64,000 nucleotides of DNA from Thuidium tamariscinum (taxonomy: Eukaryota > Streptophyta > Bryopsida > Hypnales > Thuidiaceae). Both the position numbers and the translations under genes were made by a program. The stretch is from NCBI GenBank assembly GCA_947034885.2, contig OX344752.2, forward strand, positions 19,987,386 to 20,051,385, in the 5' to 3' direction. This document shows positions 22,479 through 34,694 of the stretch, one piece after another (position 1 is the stretch's first letter; the number at the start of each line of letters is the position of its first letter). Under the pieces are notes generated by a model. It made no database searches. It was not told the origin of the DNA and worked only from the letters and a program-made list of their open reading frames with translations.

Positions 22479-25400
22479 TGTATTGGTGTATGATTTACAA
22501 TACCATCACTAAATCTACATCTATATAGAAAATCTACATATATTCCTATGCATAAATCTTGAAGCATAGTCTTTTCTTTCAATTGTTTGTTTGGTAATTT
22601 GTCACTTCTTCTATATTATTTATTCTTTAGTATTAGTAATAGTTGTGAAATAATATTTCTACAACTTTGCTTTATACCAAAAAACAACATTTTTTGAATT
22701 GGATCTTAACAAATGAAATGAAAATTTCTCAACTTTATTTCCTACTCAAATTTTAAAAATCATAAAATATTCTTTAGTAAATTGCAATATAGACTTTGGA
22801 CCTATAACTTTGGTTGTTTTAAAAAAAATTTCTAATGCCATGGTAACTTTGGTTTATACAATGATGATCTAAACTATAATGTATGCATACTGTAGAATTT
22901 TTTGAAATATATTCTATTTGAAATTAATATTTTTCAATTTTTCCATAAAAATTTACTATAATTTCAAATTTTTGGAGAATGATTTTTATAACTTATATTA
23001 AACAAGATATGTAATTTTTCTCTAAAAAAATGGAAAATGGTTGAAATTCTTATTCATTTACAAATGCAAAATGGTAACAATTAAAGTCTAAGATTTTGAA
23101 GGTGGAATCTATACTTCTAGGCATGCCCTTTCAAGATTAACCCTATATGGATGCTATGAACACTACGTGTTTGATGGATGATAAAGAATTCTTCTGTGTA
23201 AAACAAAAGTGCAAATGTTAACCTTTAGAATTTTATGAGAAAAGGGATGGTCTTGAACAATAGTGTGACCTCCAATGAATGCTCTTGAATTTTTCTTCAA
23301 CTTATAAAGACATAGTCCCCCATGACTAAGGTAATCACTAAAATTCTTCAACTATTGTACCAATAGTTGCATATTCTTTTCCTATAGTTAATAGTGAAGT
23401 CATCTATTGGACTATTTTGATCCACAACATCTTAGCAAGGTTAAGCAAATAATTAATACATAATCAAAAATTAAAGGATGATTTCTAGAGTGATCAATTT
23501 GTCCTTCTAGGATTAATTTCTAAAGGACCAAGTTTGTTTGAGAATAGTTTTTTTTTTGTCTAACTCTTGTAACAATCATAATTCCTCTTTTGTGTGAAAT
23601 AATTTAGATGATTGCTACTTTTGAGATGAAAGCGATGTATGGAGCTATTCTACAAAAAAAAAGATTGATGAAATAACACAATTTTCAAGAAAATGCTAGT
23701 ATTGACAAGATTGATGGAAGATGTTAAATTAGGTAGAACTTTGTACATGTGATGTATTGTACATACATTAGAATGTTGAAATTGGAATGCTTGAAAACTG
23801 ATCCAAAAACTCTCTTTTTTCAAGTATATATCATCAAGATTTTGATGTGTAATTTTTTTCAAATCAAATTGAGGATTGAAAGAAAAAGATATGGAAAATG
23901 TAAAGTGATGGCCTACATTGAGTACCTTTTTGAAATTCTCCAATAATCACACAATTTGAATTGGATTGCATCAACTAAATAGATTCAACAAATATAATCA
24001 TTTGGGATCTTTTTATTGTTCATTGATTGCTAGTGAGGTTTTCATTCTTAATTTTCTACAAATGTAGTTGCAAAAGTCATTTAGTGGCCCTATGGTCTTT
24101 TAGGGGTTAAAAACTATTTGTATTTAAAGTTTTACAAAAGCATTGATACTTTCAACCTTCCATGTAATGATCACTGTTGAAGTTGATCTTCAACTAAGTA
24201 ATCTCAAACTAAACTAAAGTATCTTCTCTTTCAAGTACCTTACCTTGCAGTAGACGATAATAAATCATTAAATGTATGAAATTTCACAAGTGCCAAGGGG
24301 TTGATCCCCTTCTCTCCTTCTCTCCTTCTCAAGTGACATTCAATTGTTGGTGTTCAACCATGGTTGGTAGGTGTGGGATAAGGGCCTACTATTATCACTA
24401 CTTATATAACATCCGTGTACTAAAGAACAGGTAGTTCTTTGCATATTCTACCATGTTAGCAAATGCAAGGTGAGCTAGGAAGGCATGACTTGTAGTGGTG
24501 TGTGGTAGAATGCATAGGGAGCTTTCTGCTCTCAAGCATTAAAAGCAAGCTTCACCACCTGCAGAATTGGCTAAACAATTGGTAGAATTAGCAAACTTGG
24601 TAGAATCGACTTCTCACAACCTTGTCTAAGATTCTATACCTTAACTTAAACAAAGAAATGGCCAAGTAAGCTTGGTCTACTTTTAACAAGACATGAGCTT
24701 TTCACCACTCAATGCTAACTCAAGCATTCCATTCCCTCCAAATGGACAAGATATCTCCCATCCAATTTTTTACTTGGCTAGGGGGATTTATTGCATAAAA
24801 CCATATCACAAAAAGAAACAACTTTTATGTGGTTGGTTTGGCATAATGCTATGAGAGTTAATTCTTGGCAATCTTATATTAATCCATGCATTGATGTTAG
24901 GTGTAGTTGCTACACAACCAACTTAGAAGAAACACCACTTTACAGATTCTATGTTTGCTTCTAAGCTAATTTATACCCAATCCGTTATACACCACCTCCG
25001 AGGTGATAACTGATATTAGGTCTACATGTTTGTTTTATGTCTACCCAATGTATCTTTGGAGGCCCAATCCCACGAAAATTTACCGATTTCCAGCTCATAT
25101 AGACCTTGCTTCAAGGCTAAATATTATAGATCATCTGGATTGCTTGTAATAGCCAAGCCTTCACCAAATCTACATGGTTGTGTGATAATATTCCAGATGC
25201 CGTATAGGCAGCCTTACTAGACGCCGGGAGGGCTATTCAAATGAAAGCTCGGAGTGCCGCTCGGCCCCAATCCCATCTGACAGAAAAATTTGAAAGCATT
25301 TGGTTACAATCACCAATTCAGTCTTACTTGTACGTTGGAGTGTGATGAGATTCATTGGAGTATTGCATACACCTCGGTGGTGGATCTGACTCTGTTGGTT

Positions 25401-25497
25401 CTGTCTCATCTCTTTTTCTTTGTCCAATCTCATTGTTTGGCTTTTGTGATTTGTTACTTTTTAATGCAATGGATTTCCCGTTTGCTCTAAATAAATA
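22479..25497. other. AT-rich stretch, no gene seen
   Basis: No gene could be supported apart from a doubtful family F element (23141-24106). The stretch from about 24960 to 25440 has less extreme composition but no frame with a recognisable domain. Confidence 0.45.
23141..24106. mobile_element. Possible TTAA-flanked element, family F
   Basis: TTAA lies at 23137-23140 and 24107-24110. The left end is CCCTATATGG and the right end, reverse complemented, CCCCTAAAAGACCATAGGG. The ends match only loosely. Part of the left interior (GATAAAGAATTC) resembles sequence near 36605 and 38245, so a repeat is likely even if these ends are wrong. Confidence 0.35.
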
Positions 25498-26067
25498 TTC
25501 CCTCTGTCCCACTATAAGCTTCCAATTGAAGCAAAAATTTTGTCCCACTAAAAAGTTCCTATTTGTGATTTTGACCGTTTAATGAATCTTGTGTTGAATG
25601 ACCTTATAGGGGCAAGTAAAACAATCTAAGAGCATATCATTGGCCTTGCAAGCTTGGCCTGAAACGGCAATATAAGGCACCTTGAACTAATTGCTTCTTC
25701 AAATAGTAGTCTTCACAACTTCTTTAGTGACTACTTTGGCGCTATTAAAATTTGATCATAAAGTGGGCTACTTTTTTAATTTTTAGATACTTAGATTGGG
25801 AAACATGTTATTAGAATCCTATTGTATCTACCACCTTTAAATCATCTAAAATGACAAAGCTGGCAACAATTATGAAATATGTCAAATTTCATACTTTTAA
25901 CTTGTATTTTGGATGCCTAAATGATAGTACCTAAGCTCCAAATTTAGCATAGATCTAAGGGATGGATTGTTCATTCTTGAATGCATGTATTTTTGGCACT
26001 TTCATCAAAAACATAGTTAATTTCCGAAGGGGAAGAGTTTGGGAAGCTTTTAGGGGAACAAAGGGAG
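25498..26067. mobile_element. Stowaway-like MITE 1
   Basis: The left end TTCCCTCTGTCCCACTATAA and the right end, reverse complemented, CTCCCTTTGTTCCCCTAAAA fit the Stowaway end consensus (CTCCCTCCGTCCC). Both sides are flanked by TA. Length is about 570 bp, long for a MITE, with no transposase frame. Stowaways are moved by mariner-type transposases. Confidence 0.7.
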
Positions 26068-26622
26068 TAAATAAATAAATAATAACTCAATAAAGTCCAT
26101 GAAAGCATTCATAACAATCACAAGATGTGAATGTCCATACAAGGGAGAAGATACTAAACCGGCTCCTGTCCAGACCCCTCAATTATGTACATTTAATTGG
26201 ACTTATTAGCAAATGGTGTGAGCATGACTTGGTAATATGTCACTGATCTTTGAATGTAATTGGAGCTGTCTACTGTCACTTATAGTGACCTCCAATCTCC
26301 CACTTTGATATTGCATAAGAAATTCATACACAATGAAAAAAATTTGATCTGAACAGATTTGGCTCTTCTGACCAAAGACCGCTCCACAGCTCTACAAATC
26401 ACCCCAAAATCACAACCATACATATATTGAAATGCTTAAAAAGACGCACATAGTATCCTCTACCCTAAATTATAAACATATGAACCTAATATTTGACCAC
26501 ATATACAAAGGACCTACACATAGAGGGTACGTGAAGGAGCTGGAGCTCTAGGAGCTGTTTCTCGTCATAATCTCGCAAGAGCCTCACAGGACAAGAGGTC
26601 CTGTGAACCATTGAAGTAGGAG

Positions 26623-29600
26623 CTAATAGCGCTCATGAGAGCCATTGAAGTAGGAGCTGGATCGCAGAACGGGCACCCGACGACGACCTGACAACATCTC
26701 CTTCATGCGAGCGAGTTGTAAAACAAGCTGACCTATTTTCTGCAGTTCCAATAAATACACTATGGTCAACTTCCAGCTTAACATCATTTTGCAGAAACCG
26801 CAAACATGCTGCAATGGATTTACTGATATAAGTTCACTCCAAAAGATTAAGAATAATTTCAGAAAGATATACGACAGTACCAAAAGCCAGATATTTCACA
26901 TGTCTACGTATTATTAAGACCTACTAATCATTATCAAATAAAATAAGAGAGAACCGATTCTCATGGTAAAACATGCGTATCAAATATCCACAACTTCCAG
27001 CTTGACCAGGGTTCGAGTGAGTGTTACACATTCCCCTACGGCATCAAATTTCATGCACAAGGAGCTAGCTCAGTCACATGCTTTCGAAACATGAAGATGC
27101 GCAGCCTTTAAAACATTATGAATTGTGAATCACAAGAAATCGAAAAGTAACAAGAAAACAAATGCATACGAATTTGCACCTCCGAGAAGTGGTGACAATC
27201 ATTTTAGCTGACGGAAGCAAACCAAACTACAAACTCTACTGGAATGTCACAACTAAGAACTGCAGACCGACTTGTGATAGCTAATGACAGCAAAGTATAA
27301 GCCTACCTTAAAAGGCATCAGCTACCAACACATCAACAGTAACATCAAGTCGTCAAAGAAGCACTGTCATTGGCAGACTAAACACCAAAGTAAGCATACG
27401 GTACGCATAACATTATCAATCAGTTCTGGAAGGGTCCCTCTGTCTCCATGAGACAAGGGCCTTGCAAGTGAGGTGACAATGATCATTAAATCAAAGCCCC
27501 TTCTGAACAATATAAAGTGACGTCCCGTCCTCTAGTACCTACGGGGGAAATCTCTGGATTATCAAACATGTTCCAGAACATGTTTAATAGAACGACACTA
27601 GAAAAAATGAAAATATGAAACAAAAACTCTTACTGCCTTGGAAAAAACAATTCACTTAGGAAATTTTTAGCTAATAATAATAATTTCAATAGAATGCTAT
27701 GGGATCAAGAAAATTACCTCTTCCTTTAGATGGAGGCGCAACCGCAGCTGCTGGTTTTGACGTCGCTCGTACTGCCATCGGTGTCCGAGGATAACGAGAC
27801 CCATCACAGCAGCAGCTAGAGCAATGGACCAGTATGTATTCGCTTGGCGACCATGCACGCCCCGTAAGGCAGCTTGCTTGTTCCACCAGATTTCAGAAGC
27901 ACGATCCTGTCCAAGAGCAGCAGACTCTGCACTTCCTTCAAGCTTATCCATACCAGCTGTGCAATTAATAACATAGGTTAGAGGGCAATCTTTCTCTCCA
28001 AGAAAGAAAGAAAAAAGTATTTTTTGCAAGCTCTGCTTCACAGTCAGCCGTTTTTCTCAACGTGCAAGATGGAAAAATGCAGCATTGATAAACATTCAGA
28101 TTAAATTTTCAGTGTTCTTAAATATATTCTCATATCATGATTTTGATGTTACTTTTTATCTAGATCGCATCTTGACAAGGTTTTCACAACAATAAGACTG
28201 TTTTAGGAAAGTTTACAAAACATGACGACGAGAATCTTCCCAATAATTCATAGGGAGGTATTCCTATTATGGTCATAGTGTTTATTTGTTGGACTACATA
28301 TGGAGGACTCCCTATGATCATTATGAAAGATCCTAAAACAATCTGACTTTTAACAAAAAACTAGTTTCTCCTAGTTTCTCTAATCCTAAATATTAAGGAA
28401 ACAACGAACACGCTCACACGCGCTAATGACTCACCTGAAAATGAGTCTGGAGATGAGAAAGCAGAGTGTACCAAAAACATCTCATGCTCCGCACTTGCAA
28501 ATGTATCTGGCTCACCTTCACGCTGAGATGTGATATCACCAACCATCTCATCAGTGAGATTCAGCCGAAACGAATTGTCGCGACTGACAATAGATGGAGA
28601 GAATGGAGCAGACACGCATGAACCTAATAATGGACCCACTTGCTGAGCATTAGATTCCAGCCCGTCCTTGGTTTCAGGAGCATGAGAGTCTGAATTGCTT
28701 GCACTACTTCCAAGTCCACTGCCTTCGTACTCTAGAAGTTCATGTCCTGCGCCGGAAGCACAAAATGGGTAAGAAAATCGTGACTATCAAAACCAAGACA
28801 ACCATATTATACAATAGTACTCTTCATTTGAAGGATTGGGCATAACCCACGGAGAGCACTCCGACCAGCACTGATCAGACGCAGCGGAAACCTGACATAT
28901 GATTTGTGTCCCGAAAATGTGCCTAGCTGCGTATTCACAAAGTATCACACATGGATGTCAACAAGCTTGGGACAATTTTCACACCATTTCTTCATCAGAT
29001 TCAAGTTGCGAGAGAAGGTTTCAAGACCAAAAATTTAGTTTAACATTTTCTCATCAACGATTCCTAAGTACGGAAAGAATGACAGCATAGAACCCTAACA
29101 TGCTTCTTGAGATGTCATTCCAAAAAAAATTCCGAATTCTACTCACACTACCCACATCTTTGAAATGGTATCAAAATTGATAAAAAAAATTTACCTATTT
29201 AAGTGCAACTGATATTGAGGTCATCACATGTATTCCATTTTAATTTAAGATTCTTGTGCACGCATACACGCATACCCTAAAGAATGTTCAGTTTGCTCAG
29301 TGGATAAAGAAGGCGACAAAGTCGGATCTAAAGTAGAGAGAATTCTAGTGTATTTATAAGAACCTAGCGTCAATGAAATCAAATCAGAGACCCCGTTTCG
29401 TAGTCTGACTGTCTGGCTGTCCCGTGTAGAGTTCCATAAACTATTACGAACAGGCCCATATCTTCAATTCAGCTCTTAAGCCACGCACAAAAACAAAAGG
29501 AAAAATTAATATAATTTCGGATCTGGCTTGACCCTCAGCCCAACAGGACTTCATTTCAATTCATTTCGCAAATTCTTATCCTTTCAAGGATTGAATTACT

Positions 29601-30369
29601 TTTGCAATGATACAAGGTAAAGTTGCTAAGCCGACTCCACGTACCTATAATTTTTACCGTGATCCCCAATCCAAACCTTGAACTCCAAAAGGATCAAACA
29701 AAAGGTGATCCCCAAACCCTAAGAACTCTACGAACGAGAAAATCGGTAACAAAATTCAACAGGATGCGAACTCAAAACCAACCTGGCGAGCGAGGCTCCA
29801 TCCAATCCAACTTCGACAACTCATGGCAACTCTCCGACATCAGAATTCCACGAGAAAAGTCGATCTCTTCCACCTGCTTACTTGCGGGAATATCCTCCAC
29901 CGCAGCAAAAGTCGCACCATCCTCCGCTGGTGAAGGTTTCGCCACAGGCAATTCCTCACTGGTGAGCGACTCCGGGGGTTTCAAAGGAGACGTCGGGGTA
30001 TCGAAGTAGCCGGAACGCACGTTCGAAAGCACAGCAGCCCCTGTCCAAGAACACCACACACACACACACACTCTTCAACCCTAGACTTCGAAATCAGAAC
30101 ACATCCTCTCTTCTACTAAAATCAGCCTCACCTTTAATTCAAAATCTCTCAATACAAAATTCTTCAAACGCTCAAGCATAAGTGATGGAAAAGGGTTGCG
30201 TACCTCCCCCAGGAGCTTCACCGAGTGTTTCATCGGGAGTTGAATCCCGAGCTCCATCGCCACCTGAATCCCCAGCAGCGGCGTCGGCGGAGCTCGATGC
30301 CGACAAGGAGTGGGACGAAAGAGCGCCGGTGACGAGCTCCCAGTCGTTGCCGCTGCTTGCATCACTCAT
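26623..30369 (-). CDS. ATG8-interacting protein (ATI1/ATI2-like)
   Basis: Five coding exons give 363 residues: 30204-30369, 29783-30040, 28435-28746, 27718-27956, 26623-26739. Every junction is GT-AG and the phases agree. Family knowledge: Arabidopsis ATI1/ATI2 bind ATG8 and mark ER- or plastid-derived bodies for autophagy. The N-terminus SGNDWELVTG matches the start of ATI1 (GNEWEVV) and holds an ATG8-interacting core W10-E-L-V13. Near the C-terminus, SEIWWNKQAALRG leads into one membrane segment (about 287-303), then GHRWQYER and a basic tail with KIGQLVLQLARMKEM, all in ATI1 order. The middle 200 residues are acidic, Ser-rich and probably disordered. At 363 residues it is about 100 longer than the Arabidopsis proteins. 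Start is the first ATG before SDASSG. Intron 2 is about 1 kb; intron 3 carries a small foldback repeat. Confidence 0.88.
28195..28344. repeat. Intronic foldback repeat
   Basis: Inside intron 3 of the ATI-like gene, AGACTGTTTTAGGA pairs with TCCTAAAACAATCT 150 bp away (13 of 14 positions). An inner pair CATAGGGAG and CTCCCTATG nests within it. This looks like a small hairpin MITE. No clear target duplication is visible. Confidence 0.5.
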
Positions 30370-30699
30370 GGCTGGGATCCCCGAATTCACTGAAACGCAC
30401 GGAAATGGGCAAAATTTGTGCGAGAAAACCAGGAGAAAAATTCCCTGAGCGAATTCTTTGCAAAGCTTTGCACAAGTAAGAGCGAAAGTGTGGAGCTTGA
30501 TGAGATTCGGCGAGCGAAAGAGCGAGGATTTCCGTGGGGAGGAAGGCTGAGCTTCCAACGCAACGAGAAAGGGGGACGGGAAGGGCAATACAGTAGAAGA
30601 GTCTGATGGCAATACGAACACTCAACCGGCCGCGGCTAAGCTGAGATGGCATGGCCTGCCGAATGAGGCAACTTCGTTTTCATTTTCTGGGTTTTCTTA

Positions 30700-32701
30700 T
30701 TTGGGAAAATAAATCCATTTAACTTTTTCTTTTGGGGAAATTTGGACTCCAAATTACACTAATGCTGCGTGTGAAACAAATTTATCAAAGTCACACTATT
30801 TTAAATTAATGCATGCATTTTACTGTACTAGTTTTGACAAAACTCATTTTTTGCATAAGGTGACACTAACTTTCTAGGTGATATTCATTTTCTAGTTAAG
30901 GATAAATGTAAAAAATTGTCTCCTTTTTGGTGCTGTTCTTTTTTTGTGTTTCATCATTCTCCTAGGTTGTTCTAGGCTTCTAATAGAAAATATGAATTCA
31001 AAATTTTCAAAATGTATTATTGGCAACAAATGAGAAAATTCATTGATATTTTTTCCAAAGATAAACTATAGAAGCAATAAGGGGTCAATTTATCCTAGCT
31101 TCATTTTCCCTATCACTAATAGATCAAATCAATGTATTCTACTTGAAGGTCAATTTTGGGCATAAATTGTTGGTACATGGAAATCAATTGCAAAGAAGAA
31201 TTTCCAAAAATGAATTTTAATGTCTCATTCCGAGAAGTTTACATCCGCTCATAAGTAAAGATGGCATGTGATACACTCAAACAAGAGATAATTAATTTAA
31301 ATTGAATTTGAATAACCATTTTGATTAAAGCCGCCTTTGCTCTATTTTCAATAATGCAAATAGACCAAAAAAATAAAAAGACATGAATTTTAGTTTGAAA
31401 AAATATATATAGATTGTTTTTTGCTTTTCAATTTCCGGGTGTGCTTGATTATTTAGTACTTTAAATGCTTTTCTAGCATATAATATAAATTTTGTATCAA
31501 ATTCATTTATTTTTGCTTTGAAAACTAGTACTAAGGCTATTCATTATATTGCTTTTAAAATAAGAATTCTTTTTTTATAAAATTTTGAATGACTTTATAA
31601 TCAAGTTCTTTTTGCATTTTCAATATGAAGTTTCATTTCAAGTTTTAGACAAGGATGCTATTGAAATTGTAGGATTTTATGAAATTCCATGCACATTTCA
31701 AAACTTAACCAAGCAAATAAGTTAAAACTTTAAAGTGGTTTTGTTTATCATTATGCTTTTATACTATTGATCATCTTAACCATATTTACTACCATAATAG
31801 GTCTATGGAGAAGATAATCAATTGTAATTTATTTACATAGTGAGTTTTTTATTTATTCATTTAAAGAAAAACATTAGCACGAATTCATATAGAGTGAATT
31901 ACTTTTGTGAAAAAGTACCTTGCGTGAACTTGTGGATTGGTTTAGCTGGACTTAATAAACCTCTAACATTTTGACTTATAAATTCAATTTTAACACTTCT
32001 TTGGAAAAATTGACTTCCTTGTACAATAGACTTGATTTCTCTTTAAATAAAGCTCTAGACACTAATTTATCAAAATTTACATTGTTTTAAACCAATGCAA
32101 ACTAAAATTTTACTATGTTGTAATAATTTCAATTTTATGTTTTGATTTTGTTTCTGTCATGAAACTAATCTTTTAGAATTTAAACTATTTCTTATTGAAA
32201 TGTAATTATATTGCAATTTTTTTACATTTGTTGGTAGGATTATTATTATTTTTTAATGATATTAATTTTGAGCCCAAATCATTAGGATAAATTAGTGTAT
32301 TTTCATAATTTTTTGAATTCAAGACTTGAAACTATAAAATTTATTCAATTTGTGTAATATAGTTTTTTGTTGGAATATACACAGAGTAAGGTAAATGATT
32401 CACTTATAAAGAATTGATGAAATAGATTAATTGCAAATGTATAAGAAGTTCCACAATTGTAAATATTTATCTAATATGCTTCCTAATTGCATTGTGTTGA
32501 TACATTTTTCAATTTACATATTTATACAAATAAAAAATCAAATAAAAACCTTTGCTTTACATGTATTAAAATAGTCCATCAAATAAGAGTTTTGAGGTTT
32601 CTTGAAGGTACATCTTTTCTATATTTTAGACATATTATTTTATATGAATGTATCATTATAATTACAAATTCAAATGTATATAATAAAAGAAAATAATAAT
32701 A
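30700..32701. other. AT-rich stretch, no gene seen
   Basis: Composition changes sharply just upstream of the ATI-like gene to very AT-rich DNA. No gene or bounded repeat is seen. Confidence 0.55.
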
Positions 32702-33264
32702 CTCCTTTTGTCCCCAAATAATCTTCTAGATGGTTTAAATGTTATAGATTAAGACTAAAAATAATGTCATTTCAACCCAATTCAAGTTGTAAGAAGAATT
32801 TGGTGCACTCCTATTGTTTTAAAGTGTAGTTCTTCAATATTGAAAAATAGAATTTTCTGGGCATTTTTTGGAATTACCGAGAATCCACTTAATTGTTGGG
32901 TGTGACTTTTACTTGTCATTTTGTGGGCATTTAATATGTACTCAGAGACCATGTGAAGCATTGGTTCTACATCCAAAAAAGGCCTAGAACTTCATCTCTT
33001 CAATTATCAACACTCAACATGATGCAAAAAAAAGAACAATTCCAATTATTAACTGTTGTTTATATTACATATATAGTTGGGAGCCTTGATTGTTTACACA
33101 TGCAATGTTGATCAACTTCCTTTGTGGCATTCCCATAGCAAAGACTCTCAAGATTGCCACCAAACCCCTTTTTTCCACATCATAATGTTCATCTAGAAGC
33201 TCATTTTGTGAAAAAAAAACACTCAACGGAACCAAGAGATCATTTTGAATTGGAATGGAGGGAG
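32702..33264. mobile_element. Stowaway-like MITE 2
   Basis: The left end is CTCCTTTTGTCCCCAAATAA and the right end, reverse complemented, CTCCCTCCATTCCAATTC. TA flanks both sides. Length is about 563 bp. The ends fit Stowaway, but the interior is not clearly like Stowaway-like MITE 1. Confidence 0.65.
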
Positions 33265-33810
33265 TACCATTTTTGTTCATGTTAAACAAGCAAGAAATAA
33301 TTTAATTTTTCACCTCCTTTCTAGCCATGAAGATGCATTTCAATTGCTCATACTTGTCCTCTAAATCTTTCTTAATGATACGTAAATCTCAACTATCTAA
33401 TGTACAATATAATCTATGTTATTCTTGTTTGTTGTGCTTCATAGATGTATCCCTTTCAAATAGTCATTTATACCATATGACTATCCACTATAAATATAAG
33501 GGAGTCAAAGGTATTCATTGTTTAAGTATTTTTCTCCTATAAACCTTTAACTTTAGCTAATAATGCATTTTCCACTCAACATATAGCAAGAGAGTTGACA
33601 CATATATACAAAATACAAGGTTTTATTACACAACTCATATTGAAGTCACCAACTATCACCTATATCCAAGTCAATACCATTGTACTCTTCCAAAATGAAT
33701 CATCAATATGGTTTACATCTAAATAACAAGTCAATAATATCATATCCTTGTGAAAACCAACATTGCTTTTGAACTTGCCTAAGGTGATTTTGCTATAAGC
33801 ACTTGTTTAA

Positions 33811-34690
33811 CCCTTTAAGGACTGGTCAACCACTTTTTGGTTGATTTTTGTACTCTCGGTCTAATATTGTTCAAAATACATTTTATCACAAAAATCTCAA
33901 AAAGTAATACAATTAGAGTGTCTTCATGCACTTCAAACAAAACCAATTTCAAGAGAATTGGAGCATTAATGCATTAGCTATGAGGTTGCAAACTCAAATG
34001 GCCTGGACCCTAAAATGGGAAGTATTCAACAAAAATACAAAAAGATATCAACCAATTTGTGAGATATTTTTGTATCTTGATGTCTTGACAAGGCATAAGT
34101 GTTGCTTTGTAATCTCATGAATGCCCAAAGTAAACTTATGCATTGGAATTTATGTAGCGCAAATTGTAAAGGATCATTCAAGTCATTGATTTTTGAGGAT
34201 TAAGGGAAACAACTCAAATTCCAATAAGGCTCTAAAAACAAGCATGATTTAGAGGTACATTTTTCTTTCTATAATGTACCAAATCTGCACATTTTAGAAG
34301 GGTATTGCTTTTGATGACCACAAATGACGATTTTTTGTGAACTTCAAAATTTTGTAACTAATTTCAAAAAGCTTCAAAAAATATGAAACAACTTGGGTTA
34401 GATGCCTATTCTACTTGCCTCTCAAGAAAAATTTATTGAAAAATATTTAAAGATGTTCTACCTCCCTAAAATTCAATTCTAGCCCTTAAATGGTTGATTT
34501 ATAAACCTTCTACTTTATTTATAGCAATTTGTAACGTTGGATGAGTTTTATTTTTTATTAGGTTGAAGAATCTCCCTTATGGCAACACTTTATATGGTTT
34601 GATCTAAGATTACATCCTTAGAGTGGCTACAAATTTCACTTTCTTGAAGAACTATGCCCACCCTCCAAATTAACGACGGTCCTTAAAGGG
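33811..34690. mobile_element. TTAA-flanked element, family F-like
   Basis: TTAA (33807-33810 and 34691-34694) flanks inverted ends CCCTTTAAGGACTGG and, reverse complemented, CCCTTTAAGGACCG. The first 12 bases match exactly. Length is 880 bp with no transposase. A TTAA target with CCC ends is the piggyBac pattern, but the element is not proven to belong there. Confidence 0.6.
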
Positions 34691-34694
34691 TTAA

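Noticed and set aside
26990-27050. GGGTTCGAGTGAG, a B-box-like sequence that could hint at a tRNA or SINE
   Set aside because: No matching A box, cloverleaf arms, terminator or flanking duplication; it lies in an intron of the ATI-like gene.
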